Assembly: GCF_001280595.1 (NCBI RefSeq) | Contig: NZ_LITU01000040.1 | Location: 1-56,453, forward strand | DNA: 56,453 bases | Direction: 5' to 3' | Source: Paenibacillus xylanivorans | GTDB lineage: Bacteria > Bacillota > Bacilli > Paenibacillales > Paenibacillaceae | Part shown: piece by piece, positions 26,327 through 35,864 of the stretch | Numbering within the stretch: position 1 is the first letter of the stretch | Layout of the letters: every line of letters starts with the position of its first letter | Program-made: the position numbers and the translations under genes | Notes under the pieces: generated by a model | Databases searched by the model: none | What the model was told of the DNA's origin: nothing | Seen by the model: the letters and a program-made list of their open reading frames with translations, nothing else

Positions 26327-27079
26327 TTACTCGCTCCCTTCAAGCTTCGGTAAAGGAAGCACCGAATTAATGAGCATCTGAGTGTAAGGATCTTGCGGGT
26401 TTTGCAAAAGGCCAAGCGAATCTCCGTGTTCCACAATCCGCCCCTGCTTCATCACGCACAGCTTTGAGCACAGCGTCGCTGCAATAGCCAGATTATGTGT
26501 TACGAAGACCATAGCGAACCCCAGTTCACGCTGCAAACGTTGGATCGTCTCCATAATTTGACGCTGCACAGTAACGTCCAGCGCTGTTGTTGGCTCATCA
26601 CATAGCAGAATGCCTGGCTTGCACGCCAGAGCCAGTGCAATGACCACCCGCTGACACTGCCCCCCTGACAACTGGCTAGGGTATCGGTCCTCACGCTTCA
26701 ACGAGTCGGGAAGCCCCAACAGTTCAAGCAATTCCAGAGCTGCTACTCTGGAGGCCTTCCTGCTTAACTTTTGCCTGTAATAGACAACTTCCGCCAGCTG
26801 TTTAACAACAGGACAGAGTGGATCGAGTGCACCTCTCGGGTCTTGAAATACCATTGCGCTGTTCACTTCGCTCCAAATGCTTCCGCCCGTCTGCTCCACA
26901 CCACTTGGCAACAGTCCCAGAATCGAACGCAGTGTAAGTGATTTTCCGGAACCGGATTCACCTACTAATCCCAGGCTCTCCCCTCTGCCGAGTGAGAAAT
27001 GTACATCTTGAACTAATTTTTGATTGGACTTGGTTGACAGAGTCAGTGCCTTGACTTCAAGAATTGGATCTGTAGACAT
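26327..27079 (-). CDS. Peptide-type ABC transporter ATPase (DppD/OppD-like)
   Basis: A 250-residue ATPase with Walker A GESGSGKSLTLRS, Q-loop MVFQDPRGALDP, signature LSGGQCQRVVIALAL, Walker B ILLCDEPTTALD and H-loop FVTHNLAIA. Typical OppD/DppD proteins are about 320 residues; this one lacks most of the C-terminal extension and ends soon after the H-loop region. ATG 27079 has GGAGG upstream, and its A overlaps the stop of the permease gene (TAATG). The longer frame to 27094 would start inside that ribosome site. Confidence 0.88.
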   Translation of the reverse strand: MSTDPILEVKALTLSTKSNQKLVQDVHFSLGRGESLGLVGESGSGKSLTLRSILGLLPSGVEQTGGSIWSEVNSAMVFQDPRGALDPLCPVVKQLAEVVYYRQKLSRKASRVAALELLELLGLPDSLKREDRYPSQLSGGQCQRVVIALALACKPGILLCDEPTTALDVTVQRQIMETIQRLQRELGFAMVFVTHNLAIAATLCSKLCVMKQGRIVEHGDSLGLLQNPQDPYTQMLINSVLPLPKLEGSE

Positions 27080-27945
27080 TATTTTTTCCTCCATACATCG
27101 GCCAATCCATCACCCACAAGAGACAAAGCAATTCCCGTATAAACTACTGCGAATCCCGGAACTGCCGAGAGCCACCAGGCTGTCGTGATAAAGGATTGTC
27201 CATCCGAGATCATCGTTCCCCAATCCGGGGTCGGTGGTGCGATGCCGATGCCCAGGTATCCAAGCGTAACAATCGCCACCAGCAGCCCCACCATATCCGT
27301 CATTAGGACAACGATCGCCTGAGGCAATACATTGGGCAGGAGATGACGAAGAATAATCCGTATTCCCGGCAAGCCCAACGCCTGTGCGGATGCGATCCAT
27401 TCCTGCTTGCGGTACGATGCACTCAGCCCCCTGACCACACGGGCAAATACAATCCAGCCAACGAGCATAAACGTAATATAAATCCCCCGCTCACCTGCTC
27501 CGCTGGCAAAAGCCACAATAATGACGATTAGATAAAAAGGGAAAGCGATAAGTGTATCGGTAACCAGCGATATGACCTTATCCATCCATTTTCCGTAATA
27601 CCCTGCGAGCATCCCTAGAAATACGCCCATGCAAAAGGGTACAATTTCCGCCAGCACCATAATACTCAAATCGGTTCGCGCGGCATAAATCAGTCTAGTA
27701 AACAAATCACGCCCCAGTTGATCCGTGCCCAACCAATGTTCAGCAGACGGAGGCTGCAAAAAAGAACTCAAATTTTGCTCCAAAGGGTCATAAGGACTAA
27801 TCCACGGTATAATCACAGCCAAGATGATAAGCACGGCAAACATCACACTTCCCACAAGCAGGGAAGGAGTTTTCAATATACGATTCATGAGACTTGTGTT
27901 TTGGCTGTCTTCATATAACTGAGGTTCTGTTCGTATCGTTTTCAT
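27079..27945 (-). CDS. Peptide-type ABC transporter permease (DppC/OppC-like)
   Basis: A 288-residue inner-membrane subunit. A cytosolic N-terminus and one helix are followed by the usual HWLGTDQLGRDLFTRLIYAAR block. Then come four to five helices and the EAA-type loop around YRKQEWIASAQALGLPG, which contacts the ATPases. It ends close to the membrane with DGLADVWRKK. It overlaps the DppB-like gene by 4 bp (ATGA), a coupled arrangement. Substrate specificity is set by the binding protein, not visible here. Confidence 0.9.
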   Translation of the reverse strand: MKTIRTEPQLYEDSQNTSLMNRILKTPSLLVGSVMFAVLIILAVIIPWISPYDPLEQNLSSFLQPPSAEHWLGTDQLGRDLFTRLIYAARTDLSIMVLAEIVPFCMGVFLGMLAGYYGKWMDKVISLVTDTLIAFPFYLIVIIVAFASGAGERGIYITFMLVGWIVFARVVRGLSASYRKQEWIASAQALGLPGIRIILRHLLPNVLPQAIVVLMTDMVGLLVAIVTLGYLGIGIAPPTPDWGTMISDGQSFITTAWWLSAVPGFAVVYTGIALSLVGDGLADVWRKK

Positions 27946-28886
27946 GGTTTTCCTTTCGTTCTGGGATCAAGCCACCTGGAAAGAAGCTCTATCAGGAGAC
28001 TGATGATCACGACAGATACAGCACAGTAAAGGGCTATGCCTTGAATGACCGGGAAATCCCGTTTGGAAATGGAACTAAACAAAAGGCTACCAATTCCCTT
28101 GATACCAAATACCTGTTCAACGACCAATGTACCACCAATGAGATAAGAAATATTAACGCCAAGAAGGATCAGCGTTGGAAGCGCCGCATTGCGCAGGACA
28201 TGTTTGAATAGAATGACCCGGCTCGGTAATCTCGCAGCCTTCAATGTAACTACAAAATCAGATTCCAGTACTTCAAGCATCTGGGCTCTCAATGAACGAA
28301 CCAATGTCGGAATCTGTGAAAAAGCTACGGTAATGGCGGGAAGTGTCAAACTGTATAAGGTGCCCCACCACCCTTCGCCGACTCCACCAACGGGAAACCA
28401 GTGAAGATGAACACTCAGCAGCAGAATCAAAAGGATGCCAACCCAGAAGATTGGCATACCCAGCGTTACCGTAGGAAAAATACGTATCAAATGATCCAGC
28501 AACTTATCCTTGTGTGTAGCGGCCAATGTAGCAAGCACGAGTGCAATGACAATTGCCAATGCACACGCCATGCCAATGAGCAGCAAGGTAACGGGTGCCC
28601 GATCAGCAATCAACTCTCTGGTCGAGGTTCCGTTAATAATGGAATTGCCGGTATCCCCCTGAGTGAACAGTGTCTTCACAAACCGTATGAATTGTTCCCC
28701 CAGCGGCAGATCCAGCCCGAGAGCATGGTGCATGCTCTCAACGGCCTCGGGGGTGCTGTACTCGCCAAGAATCATTTTGGCAGGATCACCTGGTACCATT
28801 CTGATGAGAAAAAAGACTGCTGTCATCACACAAAGGATCACTGCCAACGCTCTTCCCACAGTACTGATCAACCAGATCTTCTTCAT
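27942..28886 (-). CDS. Peptide-type ABC transporter permease (DppB/OppB-like)
   Basis: A 314-residue permease with six hydrophobic helices. Typical features are the N-terminal FFLIRMVPGDPAKMILG motif, the block around LGLDLPLGEQFIRFV, and the EAA-type region RSLRAQMLEVLESDFVVTLKAARLP that docks onto the ATPases. VEQVFGIKGIGSLLFSSI near the end is also standard. It overlaps the binding-protein gene by 4 bp and the DppC-like gene by 4 bp. Confidence 0.9.
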   Translation of the reverse strand: MKKIWLISTVGRALAVILCVMTAVFFLIRMVPGDPAKMILGEYSTPEAVESMHHALGLDLPLGEQFIRFVKTLFTQGDTGNSIINGTSTRELIADRAPVTLLLIGMACALAIVIALVLATLAATHKDKLLDHLIRIFPTVTLGMPIFWVGILLILLLSVHLHWFPVGGVGEGWWGTLYSLTLPAITVAFSQIPTLVRSLRAQMLEVLESDFVVTLKAARLPSRVILFKHVLRNAALPTLILLGVNISYLIGGTLVVEQVFGIKGIGSLLFSSISKRDFPVIQGIALYCAVSVVIISLLIELLSRWLDPRTKGKP

Positions 28887-30502
28887 TTCTGAATACGAAC
28901 GTCTTCAAAACGCACACTGCCGTTAGGCAAAACAACAATGCCATCTACTGAAGAACGAACGCCAATCAGAATATCCGGATAATAAAGCGGAATGTAAGGC
29001 ACTTCATCGGCAAGCGTTTGAAGCAGTTTGGAGTATATTTCGGCACGACCATCACCGTCCGGTGTTTGTTGGCCTTTATACAGAAGCTTAGTTACTTCAT
29101 CATTGGTGTAATGCGTCCAGTAAGATTTGCTGAAACCATCTGGGTCGGTCTGGAAAGCAATAATCGAGTTCGCTTCTGGAGAATCGGCTTGCCCACTGTT
29201 CAGCATCGCTGCGAAATCATAAGCAAAGAATCGTTCACGGAAGGTGGCTAATTCAATCGATTCAATCTCGATGTTAATGCCAATTTGTTTACCCGCTGCC
29301 TGAATGATTTGCGCTTCTTGGGCTCTAGTGCTGTTGCCTGAAGCTACAAGCAGTTTTGTAGTGAATCCATCAAGGAAGGCCGATTTAGCCAGTTCCGCTT
29401 TCGCTGCATTTACATCAAAATTTAATGCCTTGAGTGTATCATTCGAATTGTAAGGAATCGTTGTAGGCAGCAATGAATTAGCCGTCTGTGCATAACCAAA
29501 GGTAAGCGCCTTAGTCAGACCGTCACGATCAAGTGCTAGAGCCAAGGCCCGACGAACATGCACATCAGAAAAATGCTTATCCAACGTATTAAAGAACAAT
29601 TGCTCTGTCACCCAGCTGCCGTTGGTTACAACAGTTGTATCTGCGCCATTTTTAATTTCATCGGCATTTTGCAGAGCCAGCGACTCAATGGCATCCACTT
29701 CTCCTGCTTTCAACTGGTTGATTGCTTGGCTGTCATCTTCTATCAGCTTGTAAACAAGCTTATCAACCGATTGCTTTCCTTCTTGCCAGTAGTGAGTGTT
29801 CTTAGTAAAGGTTACATCGCCTGCAGGGTCCCACTGCTCAACCACAAACGGTCCAGTACCAATCGGTTTCTTGAAAAATTCTTCCTCGGTAACTCCGCCA
29901 AAATTGTTCGGAACAATACCGTTCGAGAAGTTGGACAGCTCCGAGATAAACGGCGTATACGGCTCTTTAAGCGTAATAACCAATGTATGGCTATCCGTTG
30001 CTTTGACAGTGTCTACCTTGGCCGATATCGCCAATGGGCCGCCAACCTTCAAGTGCCGCTCCAGTGAGAATACGGCATCCTCTGCCGTAACATCTGTGCC
30101 GTTGGAGAACTTCAAGCCATCACGCAACACAAACGTATACGTCAAACCGTCATCACTGATGTTATGCGACTTGGCAAGCCAGTCCACAATCTCGCCTTTG
30201 TTGTCAAAAGCAACCAAAGGTTCAAATACTTTATCAATGGCAAAAGCATTGTTCGATGTAATCTGATTATGCAAATCAAACGAGGTTACGGAAGCCGGCC
30301 GACCATATACAAAAGTCCCTCCCGTTGCAGTCTCGTCCGTCTTTGAATTTTCATCCGTACCTTGACTCGTACCTGGCTGGGCTGTTGCATTGGGAGCGGG
30401 ATCATTGTTCGATCCGGAGCAACCGCTAACGATTACCAATAATAGAACGGCTAACGCTCCTACCCATAATGACTTTCTGGCTGATAATTTAAACTGTGAC
30501 AT
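28883..30502 (-). CDS. ABC transporter substrate-binding lipoprotein (family 5, peptide/opine/nickel type)
   Basis: A 539-residue extracellular binding protein anchored by a lipid. The signal peptide ends in the lipobox VSGC (about residue 28), then a Ser/Asn/Thr-rich linker. The SBP_bac_5 domain follows: VFEPLVAFDNKGEIVDWLAKS, GLTYTFVLRDGLKFSNGTDVTAEDA split over two motifs, and VRRALALALDRDGL. Family members bind oligopeptides, opines, heme, nickel or other amide-containing molecules; the ligand is unknown. ATG 30502 has a GGAAGGGGAG site and a clear promoter upstream. It is the first gene of the seven-gene operon. Confidence 0.9.
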   Translation of the reverse strand: MSQFKLSARKSLWVGALAVLLLVIVSGCSGSNNDPAPNATAQPGTSQGTDENSKTDETATGGTFVYGRPASVTSFDLHNQITSNNAFAIDKVFEPLVAFDNKGEIVDWLAKSHNISDDGLTYTFVLRDGLKFSNGTDVTAEDAVFSLERHLKVGGPLAISAKVDTVKATDSHTLVITLKEPYTPFISELSNFSNGIVPNNFGGVTEEEFFKKPIGTGPFVVEQWDPAGDVTFTKNTHYWQEGKQSVDKLVYKLIEDDSQAINQLKAGEVDAIESLALQNADEIKNGADTTVVTNGSWVTEQLFFNTLDKHFSDVHVRRALALALDRDGLTKALTFGYAQTANSLLPTTIPYNSNDTLKALNFDVNAAKAELAKSAFLDGFTTKLLVASGNSTRAQEAQIIQAAGKQIGINIEIESIELATFRERFFAYDFAAMLNSGQADSPEANSIIAFQTDPDGFSKSYWTHYTNDEVTKLLYKGQQTPDGDGRAEIYSKLLQTLADEVPYIPLYYPDILIGVRSSVDGIVVLPNGSVRFEDVRIQK

Positions 30503-30549
30503 GTCTGACTCTCCCCTTCCTATTTATCTTATGTGTTTAGTATGGATTG

Positions 30550-30578
30550 ATTATGGATTAAAGCACCCCCTCTGTCAA
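30550..30578 (-). promoter_or_regulatory. Sigma-A promoter of the ABC importer operon
   Basis: Minus-strand TTGACA (30573-30578), a 17-bp spacer and CATAAT (30550-30555), 48 bp upstream of the binding-protein start. Confidence 0.75.
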
Positions 30579-30670
30579 ACAAAAAATAATGACTCCCGCG
30601 GGATAAAAACTAATTTATCCAGTGAAGGAAATGTATCCGTATTTATAAGACTCAGAAGTTCGCACAACAC

Positions 30671-30694
30671 AAAAAAGCCAGAATATTTTCTGGC
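30671..30694 (-). terminator. Terminator after the Fe-alcohol dehydrogenase gene
   Basis: A GCCAGA/TCTGGC stem is followed on the minus strand by six T, about 40 bp past the adh stop. Confidence 0.75.
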
Positions 30695-30735
30695 ATATAT
30701 TCCGGCTCTCTTTATACTTAACCCTATATGATACT

Positions 30736-31887
30736 CTATATGATTTTGCGGAACAGCTCCATCACTTCATCCTTGGAGGGTTGATACGGATTGCTTGGTG
30801 CACAGGCATCTTTCATGGCATTATCCGCCAGCAATCCTACATCAGGGTCCTTCACGCCCAGTTCAGACAGCTTTTCGGGAATCCCAACTTCCTTGGAAAG
30901 TTGACGAATGGCCTCGATCACGTACTCCGAGCACTCCTCGTCCCGTTTGCCTTTTACATCCATACCAATCGCTTTGGCAATATGCCGGAACTTACTGGGT
31001 ACATGCTTGGCATTCATCTCTTCTACATACGGGAGCAACATCGCGTTACATACCCCATGCGGCAGATTATACACTCCACCAAGTTGGTGAGCCATGGCAT
31101 GAACATAGCCTAAGCCCGCATTGTTAAAAGCAATCCCGCCAAGAAAACATGCATACGTCATGTGCTCTCTTGCTTCCAGATCACTGCCGTCCCTGACGGC
31201 TCTTGGTAAATATTCAAAGATCAGCTCCACGGCAGCAGCCGCTGTAGCACTTGTCACCGTGAACCCACCAGGCGTCACCATGGCTTCCACCGCATGGGTC
31301 AATGCATCCATACCCGTGGCCGCAGTAAGACTAGCAGGCTTGCTCAGCATCAGCTCCGGGTCATTCACTGACAGGTCGACGAGACTGTTTCGATCCACCA
31401 TCACCATTTTCACCTTGCGTTCCTCATCTGTAATCACGTAGTTCATGGTCACCTCACTCGACGTGCCCGCCGTTGTGTTAATCGCAACAAGCGGCACGGA
31501 CTTGTGTTTCGATTGATGCAAACCTTCATAATCACGGATATGTCCACCGTTGGTCGCTACAATGCCAATGGCTTTGGCAGTATCCTGCGGTGAACCTCCG
31601 CCTATCGATATAATGGCGTCACAGCCATGATCCTGAAATACCTGAATTCCGTCATGTACATTCTGACAGGTTGGATTGGGCTGAACCTCATCATATACCA
31701 CATAGTCTAACCCTGATTTTCTTAGTATAGACAGCACTTGTTCAGCAACGCCGGAAGAGATCAGTCGACGATCACTTACGACAAGCGCTTTGCGAATACC
31801 CATATTTTCAATCATCTTGCCTGCTTCGTGTAAACACCCTCTGCCCATCAAGTTCACGGGCGGAACATAATAAGCGTGTGTTGCCAT
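30736..31887 (-). CDS. Iron-containing alcohol dehydrogenase
   Basis: A 383-residue group III, NAD(P)-dependent alcohol dehydrogenase. The nucleotide-binding motif GGGSPQDTAKAIG is at about residues 96-108, TTAGTSSEVT follows, and the metal ligands lie in ATGMDALTHAVEA (Asp, His), MAHQLGGVYNLPHGVCNA (two His). It is close to YiaY/AdhB or 1,3-propanediol dehydrogenase-type enzymes; the alcohol is not predictable. ATG 31887 has an AGGAGG site. It has its own terminator; a modest AT-rich region lies upstream. It is a single-gene unit. Confidence 0.9.
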   Translation of the reverse strand: MATHAYYVPPVNLMGRGCLHEAGKMIENMGIRKALVVSDRRLISSGVAEQVLSILRKSGLDYVVYDEVQPNPTCQNVHDGIQVFQDHGCDAIISIGGGSPQDTAKAIGIVATNGGHIRDYEGLHQSKHKSVPLVAINTTAGTSSEVTMNYVITDEERKVKMVMVDRNSLVDLSVNDPELMLSKPASLTAATGMDALTHAVEAMVTPGGFTVTSATAAAAVELIFEYLPRAVRDGSDLEAREHMTYACFLGGIAFNNAGLGYVHAMAHQLGGVYNLPHGVCNAMLLPYVEEMNAKHVPSKFRHIAKAIGMDVKGKRDEECSEYVIEAIRQLSKEVGIPEKLSELGVKDPDVGLLADNAMKDACAPSNPYQPSKDEVMELFRKII

Positions 31888-32079
31888 CTGAACCAGCCTC
31901 CTGTTACCCCTGATTTACTGTCTTTATTGTAACTGAATCCGTTTTCAGATATAGTGAAATAAATCACAATCAAGTTGATAAATGTTTCATCTGGACGAAT
32001 TTCATCCAATGATTGTGACTGCTCTTCAACAACTGGCTCATCAGTGCCTGAATTGAGTAGAGAAGTTGAATCCAATTAA

Positions 32080-32127
32080 AAAACAGGAGCTATCCCTGGT
32101 CACTTTCATAACTTGGGACAGCCCCTG
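32080..32127 (-). terminator. Terminator after the GNAT gene
   Basis: A two-part stem (ACAGG with CCTGT, then GGCTGTCCC with GGGATAGC) is followed on the minus strand by six T. Confidence 0.7.
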
Positions 32128-32189
32128 TAAATCTTCAGCGTGTGGAGAATTTTTAACGAACCCGGCACACTTTATTTGATTTTACAATA

Positions 32190-33050
32190 TCATTCACAAT
32201 CCAGAAGCTCCTGAATCGGCATGTAATAGACGGGATAGGCTGTACCTTGTTCAAAACCAAGCTTACCCGCTATCGCGATGGAATCATGACGAAAATCCTC
32301 TGTCGTCCAATGTGGAACACAATTCCGTTCCAGAACGAATTGCACATAAGCGCTTGCCATGGCCGTAGCCAGACCCTTGCCGCGGTGTATCGGATCATAG
32401 GTATTAATACCTGTTTCGTGGTGGATGCCACTAACAAACACCGAGATACACGTACCCACAACCTGCCCCTCATATACAGTGCAAGTGCCTGCTCCATATT
32501 GAATGAAGTCCTCCAACGAATGCCAGAATTTCAAGATTTCATGCTCAATGATACCGATCTTGTCATCTACCATCACAGCTCGATCGATAACTTGAAGCTC
32601 ATATCCAGGAGGCATGAACAAGGAGCTGGAACTGCGTTCCAGCCACTGTCCATACTTCGCAAGATTGAATTGAAAAGGAATCCGCAACCCTTCTCGCAAA
32701 CGTCCATTGAACATGTGATGCAGGACTGAGGACCAGTCTGAGCCTGGCTCGGGGTATACTTCAAGATTCAGCATGTCTTCGCCAGCACTCAACGCTTCAG
32801 GCAAAAGCTCCTGAACAAGTACCTGCCTGACAAGCCTGTTGAACTGTTCATTATCCGATCTCCCGATCAGATAAAACATTTCATTTTTTGCCCAGATCAG
32901 TGCGCTTTTTGGAGCATGAAGATGATCTGCATAGACATGCCCGCATTGAAGTCCTGCAAGCACGCCTCCCATAACCACATGCCCGTTTGTACCCGAGATG
33001 AAGGGCGCCAATTGATTCCTTTGGGACGGTTGATTCAGTAAAACCAACAT
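32190..33050 (-). CDS. GNAT-family N-acetyltransferase
   Basis: A 286-residue protein with a C-terminal GNAT fold (about residues 165-280). It includes VGTCISVFVSG, the acetyl-CoA loop-like HRGKGLATAMASAYVQF, and a final AGKLGFEQGTAYPVYY. The N-terminal half is a second, GNAT-like but degenerate domain, as in the GNAT_acetyltran/zwittermicin-resistance type. The substrate is unknown. The frame continues to 33095, but ATG 33050 has GAGGT well placed. It is followed by its own terminator. The M3 peptidase gene lies 128 bp upstream on the same strand. Confidence 0.8.
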   Translation of the reverse strand: MLVLLNQPSQRNQLAPFISGTNGHVVMGGVLAGLQCGHVYADHLHAPKSALIWAKNEMFYLIGRSDNEQFNRLVRQVLVQELLPEALSAGEDMLNLEVYPEPGSDWSSVLHHMFNGRLREGLRIPFQFNLAKYGQWLERSSSSLFMPPGYELQVIDRAVMVDDKIGIIEHEILKFWHSLEDFIQYGAGTCTVYEGQVVGTCISVFVSGIHHETGINTYDPIHRGKGLATAMASAYVQFVLERNCVPHWTTEDFRHDSIAIAGKLGFEQGTAYPVYYMPIQELLDCE

Positions 33051-33178
33051 GTTATAACCTCGCATTCTTTGTATAGGGTAGGTAAATGAATACATTCAAA
33101 TCCGCCCTGCCTCAGAATGCGATAACGTCAGGTTTATTCCTCGTTCCCTTTCACCTCTTCGACCTTTATTTTTTGGGC

Positions 33179-34873
33179 TTACAGCGCCTTATCGTCTACT
33201 GCGTCCAACCAGGCTTCGATATCGCCGATGACGGAGGACACGCAGCCGTCTTCAAACGGAGAATTCAAACCTGCCAGTTCGACCAATCCTGTGAAGGACA
33301 GGCTTCCTCCGGCTTTACACAATGTCAGATAGTCAGCCCATGCGGACTTCATATCCTGGTTGCTGCGTTTCCAGAACTGGAACGCACAGATTTGCGCGAG
33401 TGTGTAGTCAATGTAATAGAACGGCGACGAGAAGATATGACCCTGCTTATGCCAGAATCCGCCTTGTTCCAGATAGGCGTTATCCTTGTAATTGATATGC
33501 GGCAGATAAGTCTTCTCAATATTGCGCCATGCCTGCTTGCGCTCGGTCGGTGTTGCATCCGGATTTGCATAGACAAAATGCTGGAATTCATCGACAGCTA
33601 CACCGTAAGGAATGAAGAGCAGTCCGGAAGATAGGTGATCAAACTTGTATTTGTCCGTATCTTCCTTGAAGAACAATTCCATCCACGGCCAAGTAAAGAA
33701 TTCCATGCTCATGGAGTGGATCTCTGCGGATTCATACGTCGGCCAGTTGTATTCAGGAACTTCGAAGTGACGGCTCTCATATACCTGGAACGCGTGACCT
33801 GCTTCGTGCGTCAATACGTCGATATCGCCCGATGTACCGTTAAAGTTGGAGAAAATAAACGGTACTTTATAATCGTTCAGGAAGGTGCAATAGCCCCCGC
33901 CCTGCTTGCCTTTTTTGCTCACCAAATCCATCAATTCATTGTCAGTCATCATCTGGAAAAACGTATCCGTTTCCGGTGACAATTCAGCGTACATTTTCTT
34001 ACCATTGTCAATGATCCAGTCGGCATCCCCTTTAGGTGTAGGGTTACCTGTCTTAAAGCTGAAGCCCTGATCGTAATAATAAAGGTTATCCACATCAATC
34101 CGGCTGCGCTGACGCTCTCTAAGCTTCGTCGCTACAGGTACGATATAATCACGGACTTGCGCTCTGAAATTGGACACCATCTCCGCGTTATAATCCGTAC
34201 GGTTCATACGGTCGTAGCCGAGTTCCACATACGTTGGATATCCCAGCTTCTTCGCGATCTGCGTACGCACTTTCACCAGTTCATCGTAAATGCGATCGAA
34301 TTCAACCTCATGTTCAGCCATAAACGTATATCTAGCTTCCGATGCGCGTTCCCGCATGGAGCGATCCGTGGATAACTCAAAAGGATGCAGCTGCGGTAAT
34401 GTGCGTTCTTCCCCTTCAAACGGAATTTTGGCCGAAGCAATCAGTTGGTTGTATTCCGTAGAAAGTTTGTTCTCTTTCTGAAGGTCCTCGATAATTTCCG
34501 GGCTGAATGTTTTCAAGGACAGATCCGCCAGTTGGAACAGCTGCGAACCCCATTTTTGTTCCAATTCAGCACGAAATTTGGAGTTTACCAATGCCCGATA
34601 ATAATCGGTGATGTATTCTTGAATGATCGGGGAGCTTTCATCCAAAAATTCGTTTTCTGCTTTATAGAACGTATCATTGGTATCAATGGAATGACGGATG
34701 TAGACCAATTGTGCCTGAGTCTCAAAATCACTGCGCAACGCGTTAATTTTGTCCATATATCCACTCTGCTCTTCAACCGTAGTCGCGGCTTCAAAACCAC
34801 TCAGAAGCTCACGGAATGACGTTTTGATTTGTTCCAGATCGGGACGTGTATACGTATACTCACTAAATTTCAT
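33179..34873 (-). CDS. M3-family oligoendopeptidase
   Basis: A 564-residue cytosolic zinc metallopeptidase of the PepF/M3 family that trims short peptides. The zinc site is LTHEAGHAFQVYE (HExxH, about residues 355-360). The downstream EIHSMSMEFFTWPW supplies the third ligand (Glu). The length and the N-terminal helical region match family M3B oligoendopeptidases. ATG 34873 has GAAAGGG upstream, and a TATAAT (34933-34938 on the minus strand) with a poor -35 may be its promoter. It is not linked to the peptide importer operon 3 kb away, though both could serve peptide use. Confidence 0.9.
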   Translation of the reverse strand: MKFSEYTYTRPDLEQIKTSFRELLSGFEAATTVEEQSGYMDKINALRSDFETQAQLVYIRHSIDTNDTFYKAENEFLDESSPIIQEYITDYYRALVNSKFRAELEQKWGSQLFQLADLSLKTFSPEIIEDLQKENKLSTEYNQLIASAKIPFEGEERTLPQLHPFELSTDRSMRERASEARYTFMAEHEVEFDRIYDELVKVRTQIAKKLGYPTYVELGYDRMNRTDYNAEMVSNFRAQVRDYIVPVATKLRERQRSRIDVDNLYYYDQGFSFKTGNPTPKGDADWIIDNGKKMYAELSPETDTFFQMMTDNELMDLVSKKGKQGGGYCTFLNDYKVPFIFSNFNGTSGDIDVLTHEAGHAFQVYESRHFEVPEYNWPTYESAEIHSMSMEFFTWPWMELFFKEDTDKYKFDHLSSGLLFIPYGVAVDEFQHFVYANPDATPTERKQAWRNIEKTYLPHINYKDNAYLEQGGFWHKQGHIFSSPFYYIDYTLAQICAFQFWKRSNQDMKSAWADYLTLCKAGGSLSFTGLVELAGLNSPFEDGCVSSVIGDIEAWLDAVDDKAL

Positions 34874-35052
34874 TTATGTACACCCTTTCCTATTAGGAAT
34901 ATTTCGGGATTCCCCGAGTTGAACTAAACCCTATTATACAAAAGAGCAGCCTAAAAATCCCATCTTTACGAAAAATATTTGTCCATCGGTCAAATGGAGC
35001 TACATCACTCGTTACATATGTTACGCATGAATGTTAGGTAGAATACACAAGT

Positions 35053-35100
35053 AAAAGATGCTGCATCAGCTGGAAATGGTTTTCCCTTTGAGCAGCATCT
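35053..35100 (-). terminator. Terminator after the GH12 gene
   Basis: A perfect 9-bp outer stem (AGATGCTGC/GCAGCATCT) has an inner GGAAA...TTTCC extension. It is followed on the minus strand by TTTTAC. Confidence 0.7.
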
Positions 35101-35135
35101 CATTAAATCAGGAATAAACGTGATAAACGGAGCCG

Positions 35136-35837
35136 TTACTGAACGTTCACATACCAATTGGAGTAATTGATCTGGCCGCTGCCTTTCGTAATTTCGGTTC
35201 CATATTCAACGCTGCTGACATATTTGCTGTTGGTAAAATAACTTTTGGAGATCAGGTAATCGGTGAAGTTTTTGACGTTGATGCTAAAGTTGTTGGGGGA
35301 TTTTGACTTTTTCAGGAACGAGTATACCCACCATTGATGCACTCCGTTGTCGGTAATCTCTCCGCGATACAGATCATAGGTTTGTCCACCAATGGATACA
35401 TCCGAAAATACTTTGGAACCAATCGGTCCTACACCGGAAGTCCATTCGTTCCAGATCATAATTTCCTCGGTCGGTGTACTTGACCAGGTCGCGTTGCCGA
35501 TGTCATGCAGCCAGATATCATACGCATTATTATATTCCCCATTGGTGTTGGACGCCTTAGAATAACTTACTCCGGTATTGATACTTTTGTTTGCAGACAG
35601 ACGTGATGGCAGCCCACTGCCTGGCGTGTAGCCCTCTGTCCAGTGCCAGCCACTGACACTCGAACTCCCCCAGCTATTGTTGAATATATAATACTTGTTG
35701 CTGCTGAAATTAAGTTTGGCATACGCTGTGGAATCCGATGCTGCGCTAGCTGTAATTGGAACGGCCGCAATCAGTAATGACATCACCAGCAGCATCCATG
35801 CTTTCTTGCCTGATCTTTTTTTCATTTTCCAACCCAT
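35136..35837 (-). CDS. Secreted glycoside hydrolase family 12 endoglucanase/xyloglucanase
   Basis: A 233-residue secreted enzyme cutting beta-1,4-glucans. A Sec signal peptide (KKRSGKKAWMLLVMSLL to ASA, about residues 5-33) precedes a single GH12 jelly-roll domain. EEIMIWNEW contains the nucleophile Glu and SVEYGTEITKG the acid/base Glu. The domain is catalytic only; no carbohydrate-binding module is attached. ATG 35837 follows GGGAGG at eight bases. A perfect CcpA cre box lies 27 bp upstream of the start, where it would block transcription when glucose is abundant. The gene stands alone, with its own terminator. Confidence 0.88.
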   Translation of the reverse strand: MGWKMKKRSGKKAWMLLVMSLLIAAVPITASAASDSTAYAKLNFSSNKYYIFNNSWGSSSVSGWHWTEGYTPGSGLPSRLSANKSINTGVSYSKASNTNGEYNNAYDIWLHDIGNATWSSTPTEEIMIWNEWTSGVGPIGSKVFSDVSIGGQTYDLYRGEITDNGVHQWWVYSFLKKSKSPNNFSINVKNFTDYLISKSYFTNSKYVSSVEYGTEITKGSGQINYSNWYVNVQ

Positions 35838-35864
35838 AATGTTAGCCTCCCGTAAATTAAATTT

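Noticed and set aside
31854..32075. 73-residue minus-strand frame upstream of the alcohol dehydrogenase
   Set aside because: It overlaps the dehydrogenase start region and its sequence is not protein-like; no ribosome site.
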